Positions 1 through 10,224 of a stretch of DNA of 64,000 nt are shown piece by piece. Origin of the DNA: Crambe crambe (lineage: Eukaryota; Porifera; Demospongiae; Poecilosclerida; Crambeidae); assembly GCA_963924555.1 (NCBI GenBank), contig OZ004589.1, positions 1,922,001-1,986,000 on the forward strand, written 5' to 3'. Position 1 is the stretch's first letter. The number at the start of each line of letters is the position of its first letter. The position numbers were made by a program, and so were the translations under genes. The notes below the pieces were generated by a model. That model made no database searches. It was not told the DNA's origin and saw nothing but the letters and a program-made list of their open reading frames with translations.

Positions 1-350
1 ATAATGATCTTCTTTTTTGAAGGAATGGGCTGTGGCATGTCAGTTTTCACCACCTCTTTACTGACTGCTGTATCTTTAGCCTTCTTGTGATCGTCCAAGA
101 TCTCTAGGAGGGGGGTGACTTGAAAGGCTGACTGGAGACCTACCACTCCATTGGCTGGAACAGGTGTGACCTGACGACAAGATGGGCAAGTAAGGGAGAG
201 TTGTCCCTGCTGGTCTTTGACCACAAGTTTCACAAGACACTGCCTGCAGTAGATGTGGAAGCAATGGAGCAGCTTAGGGTCAGTATAGGTGTCCAGACAG
301 ATGGCACAATTAAGTTGATCTTCCAATTTCTTGATGGTATTTTCAGCCAT
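1..350 (-). CDS. TRIM-NHL E3 ligase, 5' end only (runs off the window)
   Basis: This is the N-terminal part of a second TRIM-family protein. From the ATG at 348-350 it reads open to the window edge (about 116 residues). A RING finger is visible in the first 60 residues (CAIC, then CFHIYCRQC, then CPSC), followed by the same linker as the complete paralog at 6428-8530, to which it is nearly identical. An in-frame ATG also lies 8 codons upstream, as in the paralog, but the eight codons differ, so the MAEN start is preferred. By analogy with the paralog it should continue into a B-box, coiled coil, filamin domain and NHL repeats outside the window. Whether this copy is intact cannot be judged. 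Confidence 0.85.
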   Translation of the reverse strand, partial: MAENTIKKLEDQLNCAICLDTYTDPKLLHCFHIYCRQCLVKLVVKDQQGQLSLTCPSCRQVTPVPANGVVGLQSAFQVTPLLEILDDHKKAKDTAVSKEVVKTDMPQPIPSKKKII

Positions 351-657
351 AATAATTATAGCTACTGACATGCATTTGTGAGAAAATGAAGGTCCTTTAA
401 TAGTAAATACAGATTGTTTATCCGTACTCATAAGGAATCAATAATTTTGCTATAGCATACATCAAAACAATAATTGTTATAGTCACAGGTTTCCCAAACC
501 AAACTGTAATGGATATGATAGCATCGTGAACTGCACACTAAACATACATTCAAGGCCAAAAGTAGCTTGCCAAACAGAATTAATCACAACTTCATGGCTA
601 CATGTTTTGGTAAACATGCAGCACCGTGTAGCTACATAGAGGTACCATCTCATAAGC

Positions 658-831
658 CGTGTTTACACGCGCGCCCAACCCGGGTTGAGATTCAATCCGG
701 ATTCCAATCCACCTAATTGATATGGGTTGGGCTACCCGGATTGGAATCCGGGTTGGTATCGTTCACACGCGAAGCGAATCCGGGTCGAATCCGGGTCGAA
801 TCCGGGTTAGAACCCCCATGTAAACGGGGTT
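658..831. repeat. MITE-like inverted repeat rich in AATCCGGGT
   Basis: The ends are imperfect inverted repeats: CCGTGTTTACACGCGCGCCC at the left, and at the right a reverse complement beginning CCCGTTTACATGGGGG. The interior is made of repeated AATCCGGGT / ACCCGGATT words. It has no coding capacity. It looks like a non-autonomous DNA element upstream of the truncated TRIM-NHL gene. Confidence 0.6.
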
Positions 832-844
832 ATAGATAACACAT

Positions 845-1088
845 AGCAGGGGTGTATCCACAGAATTTTGAGTGGCCCGGTGTGCTTGTGCGTGGGATCG
901 CCATGCCCACTTTATATCATTCACCCACTTATCAGAAGGAGTTTCGATAAAGCTATGCTAATGTGATCATGATTCTTGAAGGTCGCTCATGGTGCTTCAT
1001 ATAGCTACACATAGGGATGGGATGAATTATAATAAAAGTGGTCCAGTGAAAACCGGACCAACCGGAGTGGTGGATACACCCCTGCATA
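845..1088. repeat. Short element with inverted ends
   Basis: AGCAGGGGTGTATCCACA near the left end is matched by its inverse, GTGGATACACCCCTGC, at the right end about 240 bp later. No open reading frame lies between them. A MITE-like element is the simplest reading; no target-site duplication could be fixed. Confidence 0.55.
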
Positions 1089-1249
1089 GATTATGTGATC
1101 ATCACCTAGCTCTTATATTTTTATTGTAGCTGATATACTGTCTAGTTACAGGACCTAACACACTACATGAGATTTATAATGACCAAGTTTCGTATGAAAG
1201 TTCAAAGTACAAAACAGTATCACAAACAGTCGAATGATAGCTGGGATTT

Positions 1250-1335
1250 AATGACATTGTCACATGTACACCACTCCACTGCCATCAACTACTATGCCAT
1301 GATGGAAACCTAAGCTCTACGCTGTAAAAATGAAA
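1250..1335 (-). pseudogene. NHL-repeat remnant
   Basis: On the minus strand a short stretch resembles an NHL-repeat strand (GIVVDGSGVVY, followed by a stop) and matches the last NHL repeat of the TRIM-NHL gene at 6428-8530. A sister remnant lies at 9110-9190. Both are preceded by the same TTCAAAGTACAAAACAGTA-like sequence, so they are copies from the same duplication. Too short and broken to be functional. Confidence 0.5.
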
Positions 1336-2343
1336 GTGACACTTCACACCACCTGTAGTGTGTACTATTCATTTAGTGTGTGTGTGTGTGTTGGGATATT
1401 TTAGTGTGCATATAACACTTCTATAATAAAGTCACAATAGATATTAACTACACTGTGCATGTTGTGAGCACCTATCGGTATATAACCATTGTGTCAGTCA
1501 GTGGGGCAAGCTTGGCTTGACCAATGCATGTCACCACAGCATGGATTGAATGCAAAGAAAAACTGATTACACCTCATTGGCTAAAATAATAACAGTATTG
1601 CCAAAACATACAGATTAGCTACTTTGTAACAGAGTATCGACTTATTGTTTCCTTCTGAGTTTGAAGAGTGCATGCTGATGGTGTTGCTGACTGGATGGCT
1701 TCTGTTTCATCTCCAGGTAGGCCATGTCACCTCCCCCTGACAGAGAGGCAATGGAAGCAGTCTTCCTGCTTACTTCTCCACCTCCTCCAAGAAATTGCTA
1801 CGTATACGACAATACGACAACAATATTTGCTATAGCTACAGTCACTCAAACAGCAGAATAGAGTAACGTCTTGAAGGAGAAAATTTATCTTTGCCAAATA
1901 AAAACTCACTCTTTGAGAGAGAGGTGACCATAATTATTTCTCATATACTCTCTCCATGTCCTTATCATACATTCTACACAACCTCTATGATAAGAAGTAG
2001 GAGATTCCATGCACGAAATATATATGGTTCACTCTATTCTTGGAAGATGTTAAGATCTTACCCCAATTTGAATTTTCATTATTTAGTAACTCATACAATA
2101 CTATACTGAACATGCTACATCTTAGCCTAAAGTTGACTTGCAGAAGGTTGGATGATTTCTTCATCAGCATCATTATCGGACGCCTTGAGTACAGCTGTGA
2201 GCAGGTCAGCTTGCTCCTTTTTGGTCCCCAATGTAAGATCTGGCTCATCGTCCATACCAGGCAGTTTAGTCACAACCTAAATATATAGTAAAATGGTTTG
2301 ATATCCAGTCACCAAAAATAGTCCTTAAAACAAAAAGTTTTTT

Positions 2344-2346
2344 GGG

Positions 2347-2370
<24 letters not shown>
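2344..2370. repeat. Poly-G run of about 27 bases
   Basis: Uninterrupted G tract inside the span of the broken XPB copy, absent from the other copy at the equivalent place. It could be inaccurate in length because such tracts assemble poorly. Confidence 0.8.
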
Positions 2371-2378
<8 letters not shown>

Positions 2379-3964
2379 GACATACAATGAATTGGGACAC
2401 ACACTATATTATGGAGTGGTTTTTCATGTGATTTTAGGGAGTACAGATTGAGGGGTTCTGCTTCATTTTTAAAAATTTATATAATATAGCTAATATGAAA
2501 ATTTTGCAAAAAGCATGGAGACATAAAATAGCATAGCAAGCTAGCTAACATGTATAATACCCCCCTACACAGAGTGAAATAACAGAACAAAAACAGGCAT
2601 GAACAACACATACAAATTATTCAGATGGCGTTTATAGGCTTCATCACTTTAGTGTGACTGTACGTCATACGCACCTTGAAACTGTAGCCTTGTTCCTCTG
2701 CCTCTTTGTGGAGAAGAACATTTCTTCAGTATCCTAAGGCAAAAGCATGATACCATATTCTCTATTTAAAGGAATCGAAGGAAATAATTATTAGAGACCA
2801 ACTTTTGCCTACCTGAGACACTAAAGAGTAGAAGTAAGCGTTGTATTCCTCAGCCACTGCATCTACAGAAAACCATTTGATATGACAAGGTGAAGATGGA
2901 TGTACCATCAGGTTTGGTAAGGTATTGTACCTTTCTTAGCACATAAGATTCTTTCCAACTGCTGGGCCTCTTGTCTTCTTGATCCTCCATGAGCAGAAAT
3001 CTGAATCAGCACATTGGCATCTGGCAGATCAAAAGAATTATCTCCAACCTGTTGGGGAAATCATATTAGATTTCATGAGATTCGTATACAAACACATTGT
3101 ACTATGGGGATATCCCTATTCATTAGAAGTCAGTAGGAAATTTTTATAACAGCCATTGAAGTGTACCTTGGATATGAAGATAGTCTGGACAGCTGGATTG
3201 TGGATAAAGTTCTGGACAATTTTCATCCTTTCATTTTGATGAGTCATTCCACAAATATAAGGCTTGCATAATTATTATGATAGGTTTAAATTGTGATCAA
3301 TTTTTCCTGGAATGACATATTCAGGGCTCATAATAACAATACATTTTCCGGTCAATTTCTTCGTTTGTCCGACCAACCAATAACTATACATTTAAAACTG
3401 CTATTAAATAATCATGTCCAGACAATAATAGTGTTATTATGAGCCCTGCATCTTGTCATGTTCACTAAGTGACACACTAAGTCATAATAATTATTATATC
3501 AGTTACTTCTAGTAAACACCGATAGAGTTTTTAGAGTCTACAGCCTCACTAAGAGAGGCAGAGTACCTTTTTAGTGTTTCAGCATAAGCTTTGAGTGCGA
3601 AGACTACATCAGAAAAAATTATGATTTTATCGTTTCGTCTATAATTATCATGAAAAAGAAGGGAATGGTGATGAAATAGGATTATAATCAAGCATCTTTA
3701 CCTTTCATGATATTTCATCAAGAACTGAAGAAAAAAAGTGGAAAATAAAATGGTTTCATGGTTTTTATATAATTAGCAGCTTATGTACCTGGCAAGCTCT
3801 GAATTTCATTGGGTTCATTACATACAGGAGCTGAGATTGGCATAATTATAACAATATTACTGTAAACTTAATTATAGACAAAGGAGAGAAATTGAACTTC
3901 CTCTGCAGTTATATGATACAACATACTTACCTTTTTCTTTCTGCTCCTCATTTTGAGGTATTCA

Positions 3965-4500
<536 letters not shown>

Positions 4501-5061
4501 GGGTAGGTGTGGGTATTATGAGTCAGCTAAGTATTGTTGCTCTTTTCTTGGAAATGGACTATCTTAGAATCCTGAAAATTGCTCCAGATATAAAATAGGT
4601 TATGTAGAACTAATGTGTGGAGAAAGTAATAAAAATATTGCATCTTATAGATAGGAGTTATGATCTTACATAACATACTCAGGAAGGTATTATGAGTCAA
4701 AGGTATGAATTATGAGTCGCTGGCTTGATTTTTGTCTCTAAAAATTGATAATGTAGCTAAGATTTCTACAAAATAAAAATAGTAACATTAGATTACTTTA
4801 AAATTCATTTTTTACTCCATCTTGTGGCATCATTACTTCCCTGCGCTTTTTAAATTCGGATTGGTTACGATTATACCCATTTTTAAAGTTCTCATTTAAG
4901 ATTATGTTTATGCATGAATAAGGCATTTTCTGGATGATTTTATTTGATCAAAAGACCAAAAAAAATGATTAAGTTTTCATATCTAAAGTATCAACTCTTG
5001 TAGATTCTTATCAAGTGGTGAACCCATAATAGGGACTGACTCATAATACCCACACCTACCC
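4501..5061. mobile_element. 561-bp TIR element (Tc1/mariner-type MITE) with TA target duplication
   Basis: The element has perfect 26-bp terminal inverted repeats that start GGGTAGGTGTGGGTATTATG and continue AGTCAG. It is flanked by TA at 4499-4500 and TA at 5062-5063. The second XPB copy (near 16575) shows the empty site, reading CTATAGCAG straight through with a single TA, so the insertion happened after the XPB duplication. The interior repeats ATTATGAGTC motifs and has no long open frame, so it is non-autonomous. Confidence 0.85.
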
Positions 5062-5885
5062 TATAGCAGACCCATAGGACTAATGTGGTTGCATTACAGG
5101 TATCAACTGTATCAAAGGACATAAATAGTAGACTCACCCGATAATGTTCTCCTAAATTTATCCGCTGGACATGTTTGTACTTCTGTAAAGGGAATAGAAC
5201 AATAATTTTATGCCTAAGAATCTAATTGGAAACCACAGGAGAAATAAAAGTTAATATAATAATAAATAATTATTACCACATAGTTATTGAATTATAATAC
5301 TGTTTATAGCTCCAAAGTGAGATTGGAGATTTGATTGTATCATTTCCCCTTTATTTTGGGGCTATCCACGAAAATTTATTACCCATTAGCTGATGACCCA
5401 CCATCTAGTATCATTAATCCCCACTCTTTTTCCTGTAAGAAATCCATCATCTGCAAGAAACACAATAGATCTGTTAATTAAGGTGGATAAAAGAGGATAG
5501 GAGGAGGTGGGAAGGGGTCAAAAATGCATGCACAGAAACTTCTTACTTGTTGTGAGTCCCATGCTCTCTTCTGTGTGTAAGCCACCATGTTGTATGTGCT
5601 AATAGCTATGGCTGTATTGGCTAGAGAGACAATGATAACATTCATCAGTATGCCTATACTAAACTCTTTTCCCTCCCAGGAAGAATGGTATAAAAAGGGG
5701 AGGTGCTTATGAGTGGTTTTGGCCTTTGCATTATTGATATGTGATAAGTCTCTACCCTCCCGGAAAGAATGGTACAAAAAGGGGGGGACATGAGTGGATT
5801 TATCCTTTGCATCATTGATAAGCCCTCCCCTACCAGTAAGAATGGTACAAAAGGGGAGGAGCTTATGAGTGGGTTTGGTAAAGAT

Positions 5886-6427
5886 AGCTAACAAAGGATG
5901 GTCCTTGTTGCTAAGTACTACCTACAGGCATTTAGCTATGTAGCTACAATTGGCTAAGCACAAGTAGCTATAGCTAATATTAGTTGATAAGTGGATATTA
6001 TCACAGAATTTAGACACATCTTGGAAGAGATAAAAATTGCTGCTCAAATGTCTAGAAGCAACACCATGGTCGGGGGGGGGGGGGGGGGGGGGGGGGGGGG
6101 AGGAGGAGTGCAGAATAGACTGGCTCACTTTTTTTAATAACAACTTGTTTCAGCACCTTTACAACAAGCCTAGAGCACACTAAACCTCAGTTTATACTGG
6201 AACTATTGTACTGGGAGTAGTGGAATAATGGATTAGTGTAAACTGTGGCTTGGGTGATTTCTCAATTGCAAACAAGCTGTACTACTTCTGTAAAGTTTTA
6301 CGTGGCTAAATTATAAACCACAAGACGTAGTATGATGAATAATAGTTATAATACAAAGGTTGAATTACAACAAGCATAAATTATATAGTTTTGTGCAACA
6401 CAGCAATATGCAAATATGAGTGCAAAT
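5886..6427. other. Intergenic stretch with a poly-G tract
   Basis: No coding signal seen. It contains a run of about 29 G (6072-6100) and otherwise AT-rich sequence up to the 3' end of the TRIM-NHL gene. Confidence 0.6.
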
Positions 6428-8530
6428 TTAAAATGCTTTAATACGATGGTTTTTTGTGTCACACACATAGACCACACCACTGCTGTCTACTGTTATGCCA
6501 CATGGAAACATAAACTCTCCTGATCCACTCCCCAGCCCACCAAATGATGTAATAAACTGACCCTCAGAGGTAAATACAGAGATCCGATGATTACTGTGCC
6601 CCTCACAGACATACACTACATCATTAGCATCCACAGCAATATCCATCAATTCAGTCAGTTGCCCCCTGCCAACACCATGTCTTCCGAACATCCACAAGAA
6701 ACGTCCCTCGGCTGTGAAGACTTGGATACGATCGTTAAAAGAATCAGCCACGTAAACGTTCCCAGCGCTATCAAACCCTACACCATGCACACCCCTAAAC
6801 TGTCCCTTGCCACTGCCATACTTCCCAAAGGCACCGTAATAAGTGAGGTCAGAGTTCAAAATCTGAACACGATAATTACCACTATCTCCAACATACATTT
6901 TATTATTAGTCGCATTAAATCCCAGATAATAAGGTGCGTGAAGTTGCAAAGGACCTTTACCAATTGTTCCAATTACTGAAATGAAGTCATCATTTTCAGC
7001 GAACTTCTGAATACGATTATTTAGAGTATCTGCCACAATGACATTACCCTCACTATCCACTGTCACCCCACTAGGTTGTTTAAACTGTCCAAATGACCGA
7101 ATCCTCTCCCCACTGGGACTAAAGATGGAGATGCAATGTTTACCACGTTCCACTACCACCACCTCTCCTCTCTGGTTGAGTGCCACTCCTATTGGTGTAT
7201 CCACTCCACTGATAGTTAGTATTGGAGTGCCAAGCTTCTCGAGAGGCAGCTTTGCAACTATAGAGAATGGACTCCCCTGGATGTGGGCATCTGCAACTTT
7301 AATGCTCAGCTGGTGTTTCCCTTTGATAGTGGGCCGGTAGCTGATTTGATATTCATGAAGTCCCTTCCGTTTGAAAGTGCCTCTCTCAGTAGTACCTGTC
7401 ATCTCAGACACAAGCTCGCACTGGAATGAATTGATTGACTTCATACATAGCTCACCTTTATTCATGAAACTACAAATGACAGCAGTAGACTTTTTCCCAA
7501 CTACAGCCTCTTCCAAGCCTTTACTTGTGATCTGGAATTTCGATAGATCAGGCGAAAATAGTTCTACTTGTCCATAATTTCGACACTTTGCAGTCATGTC
7601 TTGGGGGACTATGAATTTCACGTCTGCTTCAGTACTAGGCTCACTCATGTCTGGGTGTAAAGGTGCAGTCAGATTCTTCATTTGCTTCACTATGTTTGTC
7701 TTCATCATCAGCACTTCTCTTTGATTTCCTGTCTTTAGGCTCTCTTTAACGAAGTTCAGACAACTGCTCAGCTGAGTCAGGATGGTCTCAATCTGGTCTC
7801 TCTGGACTGAAAGTTCTTTTAACTTCCTCTGAGTGATTTGATCCAATTGACTGATAAGCTCAGTCTTCCTGACGTCCAGGACTTCATGGAGTTGTCTGAA
7901 GGTGCTGTGTATGTTGGCTTCGATAGCTTCTCGTTGGACAGATATCTCCCCACAACGCTTGTCCAACTGTGCAAGTGCTTCTTTGACAGCCACCAGTTTC
8001 CCCTCCATTGGCTCGAGTGATGGTGCAATCTCACCCTTGTACCTCTCAAATGCTCTGTCCAATACATAGTGATCGTGAGTATGATGCTTCCCTCCTTTAA
8101 TGGCACATTCATAACAGATCAGGTCTTCACACGTCTCACAGTAAAGCTCTCTCTCTTTGTCTTTGTGTTCGAAGCAATTGACAATGTTCTTCATTTTTGA
8201 AGGAATGGGTTGTGTCACGTCAGTTTTCACCACCTCTTTACTGGCTGCTGTATCTTTAGCCTTCTTGTGATTTTCCAAGATCTCTAGGAGGGGGGTGACT
8301 TGAAAGGCTGACTGGAGACCTGTCACTCCATTGGCTGGAACAGGTGTGACCTGACGACAAGATGGGCAAGTAAGGGAGAGTTGTCCCTGCTGGTCTCTGA
8401 CCACGAGCTTCACAAGGCACTGCCTACAGTAGATGTGGAAGCATTGGAGTAGCTTAGGGTCAGTAAAGGTGTCCAGACAGATGGCACAATTGAGTTGATC
8501 TTCCAGTTTCTTGATGGTATTTTCAGCCAT
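6428..8530 (-). CDS. TRIM-NHL protein (RING, B-box, coiled coil, filamin, NHL)
   Basis: A single exon of 700 residues, counting from MAENTIKKLED. The RING finger has C15, C18, C30, H32, C35, C38, C55 and C58. A B-box follows at about 119-155 (CFEHKDKERELYC, then CETCEDLICYEC and HHTHDH), a coiled coil at about 165-290, a filamin-type Ig domain at about 335-425, and about six NHL repeats at 430-700 (for example GVTVDSEGNVIVADTLNNRI). This order is that of the TRIM2/TRIM3/TRIM71 group, which are RING ubiquitin ligases whose NHL propeller binds protein or RNA. Which of these it corresponds to cannot be decided. An in-frame ATG 7 codons upstream (8549-8551) could add residues; MAEN is chosen because it is where similarity to the paralog at 1-350 begins. 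The stop comes directly after the last propeller strand, RIKAF. Confidence 0.9.
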   Translation of the reverse strand: MAENTIKKLEDQLNCAICLDTFTDPKLLQCFHIYCRQCLVKLVVRDQQGQLSLTCPSCRQVTPVPANGVTGLQSAFQVTPLLEILENHKKAKDTAASKEVVKTDVTQPIPSKMKNIVNCFEHKDKERELYCETCEDLICYECAIKGGKHHTHDHYVLDRAFERYKGEIAPSLEPMEGKLVAVKEALAQLDKRCGEISVQREAIEANIHSTFRQLHEVLDVRKTELISQLDQITQRKLKELSVQRDQIETILTQLSSCLNFVKESLKTGNQREVLMMKTNIVKQMKNLTAPLHPDMSEPSTEADVKFIVPQDMTAKCRNYGQVELFSPDLSKFQITSKGLEEAVVGKKSTAVICSFMNKGELCMKSINSFQCELVSEMTGTTERGTFKRKGLHEYQISYRPTIKGKHQLSIKVADAHIQGSPFSIVAKLPLEKLGTPILTISGVDTPIGVALNQRGEVVVVERGKHCISIFSPSGERIRSFGQFKQPSGVTVDSEGNVIVADTLNNRIQKFAENDDFISVIGTIGKGPLQLHAPYYLGFNATNNKMYVGDSGNYRVQILNSDLTYYGAFGKYGSGKGQFRGVHGVGFDSAGNVYVADSFNDRIQVFTAEGRFLWMFGRHGVGRGQLTELMDIAVDANDVVYVCEGHSNHRISVFTSEGQFITSFGGLGSGSGEFMFPCGITVDSSGVVYVCDTKNHRIKAF

Positions 8531-9109
8531 GATAATGCAGCATAGCCACAATAATTATGTATCAGTGAGAATTGAGGGTTGTTTAAATACATGGCTATAG
8601 TTTACCCAAGGCAATCAACTACAGGGAATCAGTGTTTGCTATAAAACAGAGAAATAACAGTTTTCCCAAACACTTTAAAAGTGAAAGTGTGTACTACATT
8701 AAGGTGTAAAAACAGTAAGCTATAATATTATAGAGAACATTCATTTGGCTAAAATATACACTCTTGTTTATACACTGCAGTGTTGCACACTAGCTAAATA
8801 GCTATACATTCAAGCTTGCCAAACAAACAGTTTCATGGCTGCATGTTTTGGTAAATAGATAGCTATACTTCATGGCAAACTCAGCCATCTCACAGCACAG
8901 ATCATGTGATCATCACCTGATCTGCTTTTTATTGTAGTATAGCTAGCTAGCTAATGGAATTAGCTAAGTGAACTAATTACACTGGAATAAGATTTTAGAG
9001 TTTCATATACAAAGTTCAAAGTACAAAACAGTAGCTATCATAAATGGTATTGAATCGTAATAGCTACTAAAGTAAATGGAATGATAGCAAGTAGCTATTG
9101 ATGGGATTT
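8531..9109. other. Upstream region of the TRIM-NHL gene
   Basis: AT-rich, rich in TAGCTA words, no reading frame of note. Parts (for example near 8995-9030) match the region upstream of the truncated TRIM-NHL paralog at 1190-1220, so promoter-side DNA was duplicated with the gene. Confidence 0.55.
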
Positions 9110-9190
9110 AGCTACATTGTTTTGAGTCACTTGTATGCACCACTCCACTGCCATCAACTGCTAATGCCATATGCACCTAAACTCTACAAG
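9110..9190 (-). pseudogene. NHL-repeat remnant, second copy
   Basis: Minus-strand sequence resembling an NHL strand (GISS-type break, then VDGSGVVHTSDS) matches the remnant at 1250-1335. Stops and small deletions rule out function. Confidence 0.45.
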
Positions 9191-9341
9191 TAGCTATCTA
9201 TGTATGTTCATCACAACACACTGCTATGTAGGTAGGAACTCACCTGATAGAATTGTACTACATCTGCAAAAAAACAATAATAACATCACTATTGTATGAA
9301 TGTATGTAAGAATATAGTAAGTACAAAGTACAAGTATCTAG

Positions 9342-9575
9342 CTATAGATAATAGTTTTGTGTAACAAAGGAATAGATTTTAAATACTTGAATACGACTAT
9401 TGCTTGAATCACACACATACACCAGTCCATTGCTGTCAACTGCTATGCCATGTGGACCAGGATCATTAAACTCTCCTGGTTCGCTCCCTTCTTGACCAAA
9501 TGAGATCACAAACTGACCCTTAGAGGTGAACACAGAGATGCGACAATTAGGGTAACCCTCGCTGACATACACGTA
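9342..9575 (-). pseudogene. C-terminal NHL tail of another TRIM-NHL copy
   Basis: About 76 codons encode one and a half NHL repeats (SEGYPNCRISVFTSKGQFVI, then GIAVDSNGLVYVCDSSNSRI). They align with the final part of the gene at 6428-8530 and share its 3' flank (ATAGTTTTGTG just past the end). The stop lies 13 residues later than in the paralog. Nothing upstream resembles the rest of the protein, so this is a 5'-truncated copy, or the last exon of a gene that I cannot complete. Confidence 0.6.
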
Positions 9576-9682
9576 TCGATAGCTATATCTTTAGCTATCT
9601 CTATGTAGACGTGCTGTACCAAGTCATGATCAGACACCCCTAAGGGTATCTGTTTACAGTATGATTGTATAAATCATAGTCA

Positions 9683-9908
9683 CTATAGTGCCAGTTTATG
9701 ATCAGTTCTTGTACATGACTCATTGCGCCACTTCTTATCATCCAACAACATCTCTGGTGTGAAGAAAACAATTAAGTTGCTAGTACAGATATTAACAGCA
9801 ATTTCAGCGTTGGGCAACACAATATTAATGTAGAAGGACTGAGTGGTTTGTCCATTCTCAGTGACTGTAGTCAAGTGGCACTGAAGTTTTCCAATAACAC
9901 TAGACCGC
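9683..9908 (-). CDS. Possible terminal exon, unknown protein
   Basis: A minus-strand frame of about 75 codons is preceded by a plausible acceptor (TTTGCAG at about 9909-9915). The peptide (SSVIGKLQCHLTTVTENGQT, then INIVLPNAEIAVNICTSN) has protein-like composition and might be a beta-rich extracellular segment, but I recognise no family. No donor-side partner exon was found. It could equally be a chance open frame. Confidence 0.25.
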
Positions 9909-10103
9909 AAACTGCAAATCATTATAAGGTGATTTTGATTAGGAGGGCAACAATAATTTCTCTTACAGTAAACTAGTCTATAGCTTTAAACTAATAATTA
10001 TTCAGGGGCAGAAACACCACAGCAAATGTGGGGGGGCTGGTGGCACATACCACAATGTACTAATAATAAATGTATATTATTCAATTAACAACTGTCAAAA
10101 AGT

Positions 10104-10138
10104 GGGGGGGGGGGGCCCCCCCCCCCCCCCCCCCCCCC
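10104..10138. repeat. G-run followed directly by C-run
   Basis: About 12 G are followed at once by about 23 C, a perfect potential hairpin 87 bp before the Bak-like start codon. Length accuracy is doubtful; it may mark an assembly problem. Confidence 0.7.
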
Positions 10139-10224
10139 AGTATCTCTGCCACCGTTATTGGGCCAGCCTCATGTCTTCTCCCCGAGGTTGGTAAAGGGTC
10201 GGCGACGCCAGACACTTGTAAGTG

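Noticed and set aside
1985..2288. Overlapping frames on both strands near 2.0-2.3 kb
   Set aside because: They overlie the XPB exon VVTKLPGMDDEPDLTLGT and its introns in wrong frames.
5478..5894. 138-codon minus-strand frame with repeated SFREGRDLSHINNAKAK segments
   Set aside because: It covers the XPB exon AISTYNMVAYTQKRAW and intronic tandem DNA; the apparent repeats come from a duplicated intron segment.
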